NCBI RefSeq assembly: GCF_003813965.1 | Contig: NZ_CP033896.1 | Location: forward strand, 1,550,001 to 1,614,000 | Source: Corynebacterium choanae | GTDB taxonomy: Bacteria > Actinomycetota > Actinomycetes > Mycobacteriales > Mycobacteriaceae | DNA: 64,000 bases | Direction of reading: 5' to 3' | In this document: in pieces, positions 50,744 to 59,868 of the stretch | How the letters are laid out: each line of letters begins with the position of its first letter | How positions within the stretch are numbered: the first letter of the stretch is position 1 | The notes under the pieces: model-generated | Database searches by the model: none | Seen by the model: only the letters and a program-made list of their open reading frames with translations | What the model was told of the DNA's origin: nothing | Program-made: the position numbers and the translations under genes

Positions 50744-50856
50744 TCCTGCACACCGACAATCCTGCCGGCAACAGCGATAATTGCAGGCATGCGCGCCGGG
50801 GTCGGCGGGCATTTGCGCTGCTCGTCCCACCCCGGCAAGCCAGCAAGGCTGCTATC

Positions 50857-51744
50857 TCATTGTTGCTGCGTTAACCGCTGCTGTAGTTGCTGTTGCGAAG
50901 CTTCCAGGCGGGCGAGTTCCACGGCCGGGTCGAAGTCTGCCGGCGGCCATTGCAGCTGTAAATCCCGCAATGCACCAAGCAGCAGATACTTCACCACCAT
51001 TCGGGCATAGGGTTTGTTGTCGCTTGGCACGCAATACCAGGGGGCGCTAGCTGTTGAGGTGCGCTCCAACGCGATCTGATAAGCCTGCTGATACTCCTCC
51101 CAGTGCAGCCGCTCATCGATATCACCAGGATTATATTTCCAATACTTATCCTTGCGTTCCAGCCGTTCCCGCAGGTTTTCCGCTTGGAATTCCGGGGAGA
51201 TATGGAGCATCACTTTGATAATCGTCGTGCCGGAATCAACAAGCTCCTGTTCAAACTCAACGATCTGCCCGTAGCGCTGTTCAATCACCGGCAGCGGGGA
51301 TAAGCCATGCACTCGGTGCACGAGCACATCCTCATAGTGGGAACGGTCAAATACGCCGATCCGCCCGGCTCGTGGGAGTGCTTTTTTAATGCGCCACAAG
51401 AAATCATGTTGGCGTTCCTGTTCAGTTGGCACGCCAAACGCTGCTAGATCCACCCCCTGCGGATCCAAGGTGCCCATCACATGCCTGATCACCCCACCCT
51501 TGCCGGAGGTGTCCATCCCCTGCAAAACAAGCAGAATCCGCGGGGTGTGCGGCAGCCCGGCACGAGCATTGGCATACAGCATCTCTTGCAGATCAGTGAG
51601 CTCGTCATCGATTTCGGTGAATTCGTGAAGCAGCTTTTTCTTCGAATCGGAAAAATTTGGGGTTGCTGCGGGGTCGATATCAGCTAGCTGAAATCCGGGA
51701 GTCACCTGAGTAGCGCGAGCATCTTCAACAGAAAAATTTGCCAT
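50857..51744 (-). CDS. ppk2: Polyphosphate kinase 2 family protein
   Basis: The 295-residue PPK2-type kinase transfers phosphate between polyphosphate and nucleotides. Walker A is VLQGMDTSGKGGVIRHVMG (about residues 73-91). FGVPTEQERQHDFLWRIKKALPRAGRIGVFDRSHYEDVLVHRVHG (about 104-148) contains the Walker B and lid region. The sequence resembles PPK2 class III enzymes, which act on AMP and ADP, more than the class I enzymes; that class call is from memory of motifs. Its C-terminus is Gln-rich (QQQLQQRLTQQQ). ATG 51744 was chosen; ATG 51753 is three codons upstream. It is divergent from the TetR gene. Confidence 0.9.
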   Translation of the reverse strand: MANFSVEDARATQVTPGFQLADIDPAATPNFSDSKKKLLHEFTEIDDELTDLQEMLYANARAGLPHTPRILLVLQGMDTSGKGGVIRHVMGTLDPQGVDLAAFGVPTEQERQHDFLWRIKKALPRAGRIGVFDRSHYEDVLVHRVHGLSPLPVIEQRYGQIVEFEQELVDSGTTIIKVMLHISPEFQAENLRERLERKDKYWKYNPGDIDERLHWEEYQQAYQIALERTSTASAPWYCVPSDNKPYARMVVKYLLLGALRDLQLQWPPADFDPAVELARLEASQQQLQQRLTQQQ

Positions 51745-52000
51745 AGGCACCATTGTGCCAGGATGAGCATCTCGTTGGTGGGAATTGATCCATCCGCGCC
51801 ACCGCTCCCGGGAAAAACTGTTTCTGCCGCGAACTCACCCCCATTCGCCGCACTGCTGCAGCACAAGCAGGTAAAGATGGGCGTTGCCCGCCAACCCCAT
51901 CAGTGGGTACTTTACTGCACTTGAAAATCATTACCACGAGTAAATCAGGGCAATATCCAGGACTTTTACTCAGATTCGGCGCATAGCCACGGATTTGGCC

Positions 52001-52006
52001 TATAAT
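52001..52006 (+). promoter_or_regulatory. -10 element of the TetR gene
   Basis: A perfect TATAAT lies at 52001-52006. Transcription would start near 52013, shortly before the candidate start codons at 52029 and 52047. A -35 is not clear (TTCGGC near 51975 is poorly spaced). It indicates a short leader and supports a start at or after 52029. Confidence 0.5.
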
Positions 52007-52046
52007 AGTGAACTGTATTTACGGTTACATGGCAAGTGGTCATAGG

Positions 52047-52784
52047 ATGATGCAGATGGATGATCAAGACGAAAAGCGACGCGGGCCAAAACCAAAGTTT
52101 TCCCTCGACGATGCGGTCGATATTGCCCTAAGTCTTGGGCTCAACGAGTTCAGCCTTGCCGCTGTGGCAAAAGAACTCGGATTTTCCACCCCTTCGCTCT
52201 ATCGAGTGATCGCCAATCGGGATGATCTCGTCGACAAATGCCTTGAACGAATCGCCCAGGAAATGCCCCTCCCACCGGCCGATCAGCCATGGCAGGAACA
52301 GCTGCACTTTTTCACCGACGCCCTGTGGAACCTCTTGGACACCTATCCAGGATTGTCGAAAATTTTCCTCACCCGCCCGTTCTCCTTCCGCCACGCCCAA
52401 GACTATATCTGGACACTCGTTGACAACTGCCAAGACGCTGGCTTCGGCGAAGATCGCACCGGGTTTTCCTTCGGTCTCATGCTCCTTGCAGAGATGACCT
52501 TCGTCTCCCACCTGCATGTCGAACAGCGGCGCAATCTCAACATCGACAATCCGCAAGTTGACCCCAAACTTATGGAACCAATTGACCGGGTCTCCCTCAC
52601 CCGCCGCCTGTTCTATAAAACCGACGATATTTGGCTTGACCAAGGCAATCTCCGCGACCGGGTAAATTTCGTCATCGCCGGCATTGAAGCGGTGAGAACC
52701 AACCGGTTAGCGCTCCCCTCCACCCGCACCTTCATCCCTGCTACCACCAAGGATGATGGCGAAGCGGCAAAACCAGCCGGATAA
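52047..52784 (+). CDS. TetR-family transcriptional regulator
   Basis: The 245-residue protein has an N-terminal TetR-type helix-turn-helix (FSLDDAVDIALSLGLNEFSLAAVAKELGFSTPSLYRVIANRDDLVDKCLERI, about residues 15-70). The C-terminal ligand and dimer domain is unlike any I can name. It begins after a basic stretch KRRGPKPK. I took ATG 52047, preceded by AAGTGG; ATG 52029, 52050 and 52056 are also in frame. It is divergent from ppk2 across about 260 bases. A bidirectional terminator lies after it. Its ligand and targets are unknown; ppk2 or itself are candidates by position. Confidence 0.85.
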   Translation: MMQMDDQDEKRRGPKPKFSLDDAVDIALSLGLNEFSLAAVAKELGFSTPSLYRVIANRDDLVDKCLERIAQEMPLPPADQPWQEQLHFFTDALWNLLDTYPGLSKIFLTRPFSFRHAQDYIWTLVDNCQDAGFGEDRTGFSFGLMLLAEMTFVSHLHVEQRRNLNIDNPQVDPKLMEPIDRVSLTRRLFYKTDDIWLDQGNLRDRVNFVIAGIEAVRTNRLALPSTRTFIPATTKDDGEAAKPAG

Positions 52785-52816
52785 TCACAACCGGCAGCAC
52801 TCTAGCAAACACAGCA

Positions 52817-52853
52817 AAGCCCTGCAGGAAGTCATAGGCTTCCGGCAGGGCTT
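52817..52853. terminator. Bidirectional terminator between the TetR gene and nusB
   Basis: Arms 52817-52825 and 52845-52853 pair perfectly (AAGCCCTGC type). GGAAG/CTTCC inside extends the stem past one mismatch around a 7-base loop. On the minus strand TTT follows; on the plus strand the arm ends in TT. The genes converge on it from both sides. Confidence 0.75.
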
Positions 52854-52884
52854 GACCTCAGCTCACAAAAAGAGCACGAAAAAT

Positions 52885-53637
52885 CTATTGCGGTTCCTGG
52901 TCACCGACGCGCGGCTGATCTAACATCGCATCTGCTGCCGCAGCAGCATCAGGGTGCTGAGTCTCGACCGGTTCTGCAGAGGAAGGCAAAGATTCTGCCG
53001 AATCGGACACGGTTGATTCCGACGCAGCTGATTCCGACACGCCGTTATCCCCAAGACCCGCATCGTCTGTAACCACGACGGTCTCCGATTCGGTGGAGTG
53101 TTCCGGGAATGCAAACGCAGTCGTCTCATCTGCGGTGGTCGTCACTCGCAGGCTCAGTGCCAAATCTTCCGCCTGCTTTGCAATAACATCAAGCATCGCA
53201 TTGATATAGGCAGGCGAACTATCGGCAGAGTATTGACTGGCTAACTCGGTTCCCTCTACGGTTGCAACCGCCGGCGGCACCTCGTCGTTGAAAAGCATCT
53301 CCCACACCACAACCCGCAAAATCGCACGATCGACACCGGCGATACGGTACAGCTCCCAATCATCGGTGAGATGATCAGCAATCACCTCGTCCAGACCATT
53401 CAACTCCTGGGCAACCCCCGCCAAGATCTCGCGGGTATATGCAGGTACCGGTTTCACCCCGTATTCCCGAATCGCCGATTCGCGTGACCGCACAGCCACT
53501 AGCTCTACGGGATCCAGGTCGCGCAATTCTGCCTCGAAAAGCAATTCCACCGCACGACTACGGGCTTTATAGCGTGAACCGTGACGACGATGACCACGCT
53601 GTACTCGACTCGATTGCGACTTCTCGGAAAGATCCAT
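52885..53637 (-). CDS. nusB: Transcription antitermination factor NusB
   Basis: NusB joins NusE on boxA RNA for rRNA antitermination. The core is at about residues 12-155 and includes RHGSRYKARSRAVELLFEAELRDLDP, ADHLTDDWELYRIAGVDRAILRVVVWEMLF and VEGTELASQYSADSSPAYINAMLD. After it comes an acidic Ser/Glu/Ala-rich tail of ~95 residues that is not part of the fold and is longer than in most homologues. ATG 53637 (MDLSEKSQ) was chosen; a GTG at 53676 adds 13 residues. It lies downstream of efp in the aro-pepQ-efp-nusB order. Confidence 0.94.
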   Translation of the reverse strand: MDLSEKSQSSRVQRGHRRHGSRYKARSRAVELLFEAELRDLDPVELVAVRSRESAIREYGVKPVPAYTREILAGVAQELNGLDEVIADHLTDDWELYRIAGVDRAILRVVVWEMLFNDEVPPAVATVEGTELASQYSADSSPAYINAMLDVIAKQAEDLALSLRVTTTADETTAFAFPEHSTESETVVVTDDAGLGDNGVSESAASESTVSDSAESLPSSAEPVETQHPDAAAAADAMLDQPRVGDQEPQ

Positions 53638-54234
53638 GAACCAACTTCGCTTCTCTGGTGTAGCCGTTTCAGCCACACCGACTAGGGTGAACCCGAATGG
53701 GGATGCAGTTAAGACATATCTAAGCCACAGCGACGACAGACCTGCTGCCGCCGTATAGCACTCATCGACGCTACCATTCCTTATTCAGAAACCTTCCCTC
53801 GCACCGAACCAATTCGGGGTGGAAGGACTGGTAGCAGTCATATCGGACAATCAGTAGACGACGACGTGCAAAAGCAACGCCAGGTGCAAGCAATAACGCC
53901 GTCTGCGACACATATCCAGTAAGCCAAATCATCCTAGCGGGCAACAGGTGTTCTGGCAACGTCTCCGCCCCCTGGGCCCAGGGAAACCATCACCTTCAAC
54001 GGCTCGACACACAAGGTTCACCGTTGTGGAACACCTGCCGCGAAAGCAGAGATATTGGCGGCACAAAGAACAAGCACCCCCGCAACGATGCGAGTCCAAC
54101 ACCGTCGGTGGTCATCTGACACCTAGCACGAACACTAGTTGCACAACAGAGAACAAAACGACAGGGTGTATGGAGCAAATCGATACGGGAGTGCTTCAGG
54201 CTCAGCATTTGCGCTGAGAACGTTGGCTCTTGCG
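53638..54234. other. Intergenic region between efp and nusB
   Basis: No gene is seen in this ~600-base gap, although efp and nusB are normally adjacent with little spacing. A short CCCTGGGCCCAGGG inverted repeat lies near 53969-53982. It should hold a nusB promoter. Confidence 0.45.
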
Positions 54235-54798
54235 TTAGTTGTTTACACGCGAGAGATAAGATCCGTCGCGGGTATCGACCTTCAACACGTTGCCAGTTTC
54301 GATAAACAGCGGCACCTGGATTTCTGCGCCGGTTTCCAACGTGGCTGGCTTAGTACCCCCGGTGGAGCGATCGCCCTGCAGACCAGGATCGGTGTGGGCA
54401 ACCTTCAACTCGACAGACACAGGCATGTCAACAAACAGTGCTTCACCGTCGTGGAAAGACACCTGGACTGTCATGTTTTCCAGCAGGAACCGGGCACCGT
54501 CGCCCATGAGGTGCTCGGCGATTTCGGTCTGCTCATAGGTTTTGTCATCCATGAACACATAGGATTCGCCGTCATGATACAGGTAGGTCATGTCGCGCCG
54601 ATCCACTGTAGCGGTTTCCACCTTCACACCTGCGTTGAAGGTTTTGTCGGTCACCTTCCCGGAGACAACATCCTTGAGCTTGGTGCGCACGAAAGCCGGT
54701 CCTTTACCTGGCTTCACATGCTGGAACTCAATGATTTGCTGCAGTTTGTTGTCGATCTTCAGCACGAGACCGTTTTTGAAATCAGCGGTAGTTGCCAC
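54235..54798 (-). CDS. efp: Translation elongation factor P
   Basis: EF-P rescues ribosomes stalled at polyproline stretches. The 187-residue product has the KOW-like domain with the tip loop [15 protein letters not shown] (about residues 28-42) and two OB domains. It ends SYLSRVNN. The family signature [18 protein letters not shown] is present (about 139-151). GTG 54798 ([10 protein letters not shown]) follows AAGGAG with 9-base spacing; the longer upstream frame is not family-like. It lies downstream of pepQ. Confidence 0.96.
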   Translation of the reverse strand: MATTADFKNGLVLKIDNKLQQIIEFQHVKPGKGPAFVRTKLKDVVSGKVTDKTFNAGVKVETATVDRRDMTYLYHDGESYVFMDDKTYEQTEIAEHLMGDGARFLLENMTVQVSFHDGEALFVDMPVSVELKVAHTDPGLQGDRSTGGTKPATLETGAEIQVPLFIETGNVLKVDTRDGSYLSRVNN

Positions 54799-55108
54799 GG
54801 ATGTGTACTCCTTGGGGAAAAACGAAAAGGGCAAAACGAAGGTTTTCACCTGCCCGCACGGTGCAACAACCTCAGAAAATGGATTGTGGTGCCGGCAGGT
54901 AACGCCACTGCAGTAATGGTTCTGCGAGCAAACACTGGAGCGGGCAAACCTGCCCGGCGAACCAGCCCAGCAGGCAAAACCCCTGTGTAGAAAGCAGGTT
55001 TTTCACTGCAGCGAAAAATCCGTGACTATCCTACCACCGCCAGCGATCAACTCCCTGTTCGACCTCGGGGTGGGTGAAGCTCACCGTACCGAGTAAGGTC
55101 AGAATCTC
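54799..55108. other. Intergenic region between pepQ and efp
   Basis: No gene is seen. It contains A/T-ended inverted repeats around 54977-55018 (a TTTTTC/GAAAAA pair at 54999-55018) that could end pepQ transcription. Confidence 0.45.
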
Positions 55109-56206
55109 CTAGGAGATGACAGTGAGTTCCTTCGGATATGTGGTGATGTTTTCCGCTGCACCATCACGAATAATCAGCGTGTCTTCAATTCGCACGCCAC
55201 CCTTGCCGGGAATATACACTCCAGGTTCGATTGTCAGCGTCATCCCGGCTGCAAGTTCGCCCGTGCTCTTTGCGGCGGCTGCCGGTGCTTCGTGAACATC
55301 CAACCCAATGCCGTGGCCTGTGGAGTGCACAAAATATTGTTCATATCCCGCCTCGCGGATAACCTCGCGGCAAGCAGCATCCACATCCTTGCATGCCGTC
55401 CCAGCAACAGCACGCTCCACACCAGCTTGTTGTGCCCGATACACCACATCGTAGATTTCTCGCGCGAAATCGGTAGGTTCGCCCACGATAAACGTGCGGG
55501 TGCAGTCGGAATTGTAGCCCCGCAGCAGCGCACCGTAGTCGATAGTGACCAGATCACCCGATTCGATCACCTTGTCGCTGGCACTGTGGTGCGGCTTCGA
55601 AGAATTCACCCCTGATGCGACGATAGTGTCAAAGGACGTCGACGCGGCCCCGAGCTTCCGCATCCGATATTCCAGATCAGCGGCGATGGCGATCTCTGTA
55701 CGACCCACCGCTAATTCACCAGCTTCAATCAGCTCGCTGAGCGCCTGCGTTGCAAGCGCAGCAACTGCCCGCAGTTCGTCGAGTTCACCCTCGTCCTTGA
55801 TCAACCGGACCTTTTCCACCAGCCCCGTCACCGGCACGAGTGTGACATCTTCCCCAACAGCTTCTTCCAATGCGTTGCGTTGCGAGACGGAAGTAAAATC
55901 TGCTTCATATCCCAGGCGGCAAGGCCCTTCCACAGTTGCCGCCAGCGTCGGCGCACACGCCGATGCGGTGATCGCTTGCAAATCTGGAACCTGTTCGGCG
56001 ATCTGCGTGGTATAGCGTCCATCGGTTGCGACAGTTGCCGAAAGATCTTTCCGCAGTAACACGCCACCGTTGCTCCCCGTAAAACCGGTGAGATAGCGCA
56101 CATGGACGCCGTGATCAACCACTAGCGCGTCAAGACGATCACCAGCAAATGCGGCGGCCACTGCGCGGCGTCGATTGGAATAGCGGGTATCTGCAAGCAT
56201 GGTCAT
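55109..56206 (-). CDS. pepQ: Xaa-Pro peptidase (M24 family)
   Basis: The 365-residue metallopeptidase cleaves X-Pro bonds. The N-terminal creatinase-like domain has DALVVDHGVHVRYLTGFTGSNG. The C-terminal pita-bread domain has the metal ligands: VTIDYGALLRGYNSDCTRTF (two Asp), the His in VHSTGHGIGLDVHEAP, and Glu in LTIEPGVYIPGKGGVRIEDTL. ATG 56206 follows AAGGAG. It sits between aroQ and efp, the order seen in mycobacteria and corynebacteria. Confidence 0.94.
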   Translation of the reverse strand: MTMLADTRYSNRRRAVAAAFAGDRLDALVVDHGVHVRYLTGFTGSNGGVLLRKDLSATVATDGRYTTQIAEQVPDLQAITASACAPTLAATVEGPCRLGYEADFTSVSQRNALEEAVGEDVTLVPVTGLVEKVRLIKDEGELDELRAVAALATQALSELIEAGELAVGRTEIAIAADLEYRMRKLGAASTSFDTIVASGVNSSKPHHSASDKVIESGDLVTIDYGALLRGYNSDCTRTFIVGEPTDFAREIYDVVYRAQQAGVERAVAGTACKDVDAACREVIREAGYEQYFVHSTGHGIGLDVHEAPAAAAKSTGELAAGMTLTIEPGVYIPGKGGVRIEDTLIIRDGAAENITTYPKELTVIS

Positions 56207-56697
56207 CGAAGGTGAGCTCCTTGAATACAAAAGTAATGAATAGGACACCACAACAGTGGTGATGTTTTCCAAGCCTCAAGCATAGCCGTCGCCGGCAATG
56301 TCCGTCTCGGGGGCACTCGTCGCCGCTGCAATGACTGCACCACAACCGTTCGCGATCCCGGATAAGAAGGGTACCGGCAGCTGTTTTTAGTCGGCGACCA
56401 CTCAGTCATGACCATCGCGGTTCGCTGCAACGTGCCATCGCGCTGGAAGTTGGAGCCGACAACCACTTGCCACGACCGCGGATCGAAACAAGTCCCGAAG
56501 CAATCGCAGCCACCTTATTCGGCACCGGTAGTGCACAAGGACTTGCTCCCCGACCCCTGCATGATCCCAACGGTAGCGCACAACCCCACTTGATCGTCCC
56601 ATATTCAAAGCCGCGCGGCACAACACAAGGACTGCCGCAAGCTCTACCACCAGTAGTGTGGTCTTCCGTAGATACCGGTCGGTACACCTGTGGACTA
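56207..56697. other. Intergenic region between aroQ and pepQ, with a start-less open frame
   Basis: No complete gene is called. On the plus strand a frame stays open from a TGA at 56332 to a TAA at 56722-56724, overlapping the aroQ 3' end. Its composition is protein-like (IETSPEAIAATLFGTGSAQ). It has no ATG or GTG, only an internal TTG at 56467. It may be a remnant gene or an accident of composition. Confidence 0.4.
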
Positions 56698-57150
56698 TTA
56701 CTTCCGATCTGCGGCAAGGCGTAAAGCTGTAGCATGAACAGCCAGCACATATCCATCGGTACCTGCGCCGACGATAATTCCCGCAGCAATCGGCGACAGT
56801 AATGAGGTGTGGCGAAATGCTTCCCGGGCGTGCACATTCGAGATGTGTACCTCGACAAACCCAGCACCGTCAGCAATCTCAGCGAGGGCGTCGCGCAGCG
56901 CAACCGAAGTATGCGTCAAGCCGCCAGGGTTGATAATAATCGGTGTTCCGGCATCCGCCGCAGCATGCACCCAATCGATGAGTTCACCTTCATGATTTGA
57001 CTGCTTGAGCACCACAGTATGCCCATGCCGGTTCGCTTCTTTCTCCATCAACTGCTGCACATCGGCCAACGTGGTATGGCCGTAGACTTCCGGCTGTCGT
57101 TTACCGAGCCGATCCAAATTTGGCCCGTTCAGGCACAAGATTTCTGCCAT
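56698..57150 (-). CDS. aroQ: 3-dehydroquinate dehydratase, type II
   Basis: The enzyme dehydrates 3-dehydroquinate in the shikimate pathway. The 150-residue type II protein has [20 protein letters not shown] (about residues 5-24, with the active-site Tyr), [17 protein letters not shown] (about 48-64), [18 protein letters not shown] and [17 protein letters not shown] (about 99-115). It lies downstream of aroB on the same strand. The Gly-Gly-Leu in [10 protein letters not shown] replaces the more usual Gly-Ala-Tyr or Gly-Gly-Tyr. Confidence 0.95.
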   Translation of the reverse strand: MAEILCLNGPNLDRLGKRQPEVYGHTTLADVQQLMEKEANRHGHTVVLKQSNHEGELIDWVHAAADAGTPIIINPGGLTHTSVALRDALAEIADGAGFVEVHISNVHAREAFRHTSLLSPIAAGIIVGAGTDGYVLAVHATALRLAADRK

Positions 57151-57350
57151 GGTTTCCCAGTCCCTTCTATCAGTGTCGCCGCTTCACCGGCAACGGCTTT
57201 GGCCGCTCATCGATGGTTGCAATGTGACTTACCAACCGAACCGTTTGGGGGTTATCCAGCCTTGCACCAGGTGTGCTGCGAACACCCTGGCAGGTTTCCT
57301 GCGTGGTGTACCCGGTATCTGTGGTGTTTCCGGTGCGCTTATCCTATGGA

Positions 57351-58460
57351 TTATTGCTCGTCTGCCAGCGACAGCATCATCGCATAGGCCTGCTCGCACT
57401 GGGCACGTTCAATACCGTCCACGATTTCTGGCTGCTGCAACTCGGCAAGCAGCACAAACCGTACCCGCCCAGCAACGTTCTTCTTATCCAGCAGCATGGT
57501 TGCAAACAGCTCATCGAAAGCATCCGGATCATACGTCGTTGGCAGCCCAATCGATTGCAACACTGACACGTGGGTCGCTACTGCTGCCCGATCAAGACGA
57601 CCAGTGACATGCGCCAAACAAGCAGCGAACACCATGCCGACGGCCACCGCATTGCCATGCCGCCACTGATAGTCCTCCCGCTGTTCAATGGCATGCGCCA
57701 AGGTGTGGCCGTAGTTCAAAATCATCCGCAAATTGGATTCTTTAAAGTCCTGACCGACAACATCAGCTTTCACCTGAATAGCGCGCGCGATCAATTCAGC
57801 AAGGACCTCACCGTTGTGCAACGCCTCCGCAGGATACTGCTGGTAAAGCTCAACGATCCGCGGATCTACAATGAAACCAGCCTTGATGATCTCAGCGCTG
57901 CCCGAAATGAGTTCTTGTGCCGGCAACGTGTCAAGGAATCGCAAATCGCAGAACACAGCCGCCGGCTCGTGAAAGGCGCCCACCAGGTTTTTACCCCGTG
58001 GCGTGTTAATCCCGGTTTTACCGCCCACCGCAGCATCAACCATGCCCAGCAACGTGGTTGGCACCTGCACGACCTGTACACCACGCATCCATGCGGCTGC
58101 CACAAAACCCGCCAAGTCGGTGGCTGCACCCCCACCTAAACCGACCACCACATCACGACGCCCAAAGGAATGTTCCCCCAACACATCCCAACACTGTTGA
58201 CACGTCGCAAACGTCTTTCCGGCCTCTGCGTCGGCAATTGGCAACGCAATGACTTTCAGCCCAGCAGCCTGCAGCGAGTCGGTGAATTGTTCGCAAGCGG
58301 CAGCAAGATTTTCCTGATAGATAATCGCCACCGTCGAAACTCCGTCACGCTGAGCAATATGGTCGGTAAGCTGCGGGGCAAGATCAGTACCGATAGTGAC
58401 CGTGTAAGGCGTGGGACTTTGAACTGTGATGGTGTGGGCAGGCTGATTCTTGGTTTCCAT
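57351..58460 (-). CDS. aroB: 3-dehydroquinate synthase
   Basis: The enzyme cyclises DAHP to 3-dehydroquinate using NAD+ and a metal. The 369-residue product has the NAD-binding VVGLGGGAATDLAGFVAAAWMRGV (about residues 96-119), PTTLLGMVDAAVGGKTGINTPRGKNLVGAFHEP (about 125-157) and the metal-binding NYGHTLAHAIE (about 250-260). ATG 58460 begins METKNQP; the upstream frame is not family-like. It follows aroK after a 213-base gap. Confidence 0.96.
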   Translation of the reverse strand: METKNQPAHTITVQSPTPYTVTIGTDLAPQLTDHIAQRDGVSTVAIIYQENLAAACEQFTDSLQAAGLKVIALPIADAEAGKTFATCQQCWDVLGEHSFGRRDVVVGLGGGAATDLAGFVAAAWMRGVQVVQVPTTLLGMVDAAVGGKTGINTPRGKNLVGAFHEPAAVFCDLRFLDTLPAQELISGSAEIIKAGFIVDPRIVELYQQYPAEALHNGEVLAELIARAIQVKADVVGQDFKESNLRMILNYGHTLAHAIEQREDYQWRHGNAVAVGMVFAACLAHVTGRLDRAAVATHVSVLQSIGLPTTYDPDAFDELFATMLLDKKNVAGRVRFVLLAELQQPEIVDGIERAQCEQAYAMMLSLADEQ

Positions 58461-58673
58461 GGGTGAACCGATCCAATACAGGTTAAAAAGACAAGGCGGG
58501 CAACGGTACCAAGCGACGACCAGTTTGTGGTGGTTGGTTGCACAGCAGTGCAATGAAACCAACCGTCACCACCGGAATGTGTGTCGCAATAATGCGGTAG
58601 CATCCCCCCCAGCCGAGAAGCTAGTCGGTAAACACTGCACCGCATTCGGTAACGAAAGGTCAGGACGATGGTG

Positions 58674-59246
58674 CTAAAACACGGTTTCGCCGTGTTCTAG
58701 GGCTTCCGGGTTTGTGGTAGGCGGATGAGTGTCAGGATGATCCTCACACCAGTTGAGAATTTTTGCGACCGCCTGCTGTGGGCTGCACTGATCAGTGCGT
58801 ACCCGCATATCACACAGGTCGCTATAAAGCGGTGTCCGCGATTCGCGGAGTGCAATGTAACGTGCCAACGGATCATCCGCGGCTAGCAGCGGCCGGTTGG
58901 TATCCCCGCTAGTGCGCCGAACCCCTTCTGCAGGGCTCACATCCAGCCACACGACAGTGTGCTCGCGCAACATATCCCGCACAGCTGGGGTTTCCACTGC
59001 CCCGCCGCCTAAGGAAACAATGCCAGTTTCCGCTAAGGTGTTGCGAATGACCTCAGCTTCAGCTTGCCGAAATTCTGCAAGCCCACGGGTGCGAATAATC
59101 TCCCCACAGGGCATACCGAAGCTGTGCGCTAACCGTTCATCGGTGTCGATAAACGTAGTCGATAACGCACTGGCCAACCGTCTTCCGATGGTGGTTTTCC
59201 CTGCTCCGGGAGGGCCAACCAGATAAATAAGCGATTGATAGCTCAC
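58674..59246 (-). CDS. aroK: Shikimate kinase
   Basis: The enzyme phosphorylates shikimate at the 3 position. The 190-residue product has the P-loop LVGPPGAGKTTIGRRLA (about residues 9-25), FIDTDERLAHSFG (about 32-44) and the substrate-binding VSLGGGAVETP (about 77-87). The lid Arg residues are in GDTNRPLLA. GTG 59246 (VSYQSLIYL) follows AAGGA with 5-base spacing; the upstream extension is not family-like. It is downstream of aroC after a 622-base gap. Confidence 0.95.
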   Translation of the reverse strand: MSYQSLIYLVGPPGAGKTTIGRRLASALSTTFIDTDERLAHSFGMPCGEIIRTRGLAEFRQAEAEVIRNTLAETGIVSLGGGAVETPAVRDMLREHTVVWLDVSPAEGVRRTSGDTNRPLLAADDPLARYIALRESRTPLYSDLCDMRVRTDQCSPQQAVAKILNWCEDHPDTHPPTTNPEALEHGETVF

Positions 59247-59868
59247 GTGTTCCTTCTTTTCGGCGTGAAACAACAAACCGTTTTTTCAACAGCGGCAACT
59301 TCGCTGGTGACAGCAGCAAGCACACCTTGCCGGTTTTCAACAGCGGTTACCAATAGTGTTGTGCTAAAGATAGACGGCAAACCCAACAGTGTGTACACCT
59401 CTGCTATTTGCGGACTTCGCACAACAACAGCAGCACACGTGTTGGATGCAATTCCTGCCACGGGGCGGCAACGAGCAGCCTCTGTTACAAACGAATGCAA
59501 CTCCGATGTGCCAGAGCCTGCCGGGTTATCGCGAAGCCAACAGTGTTTACCCTACCGAGCCGGTAGCATCGTCGATGCAATGTTGCGCAAAAATGTTGCA
59601 TCAATCAAACACCGCCGCAGTCGTGCCTGGTGTCTATCAGGGTGACAACACCCAAAAACCTGCTTCGCGCCGTTTCACAGCACGAAGTATGCCACAAGTT
59701 GTATCGCTACCATCGGTGCGTTTCGTTTCACTTTCCAGCGCGACCAACTTGATGTTTTTCCACCCGGCGGCCAACCGTCTTTTCTGCGCAGGTGGCGCAG
59801 TGACGGGATTGTCACTGCTGCATGAAACCCTACCTGCAACAAGCATCGGCGAAGTAGCTGTGCAGATG
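59247..59868. other. Intergenic region between aroC and aroK
   Basis: No credible gene is seen. These genes are usually close together, so the gap is unexpected. Open frames on both strands overlap each other and run into aroC antisense, without ribosome sites. Confidence 0.45.

Noticed and set aside
56406..56903. 165-codon minus-strand open frame overlapping aroQ
   Set aside because: It uses the wrong frame of aroQ; the aroQ frame carries all dehydratase motifs.
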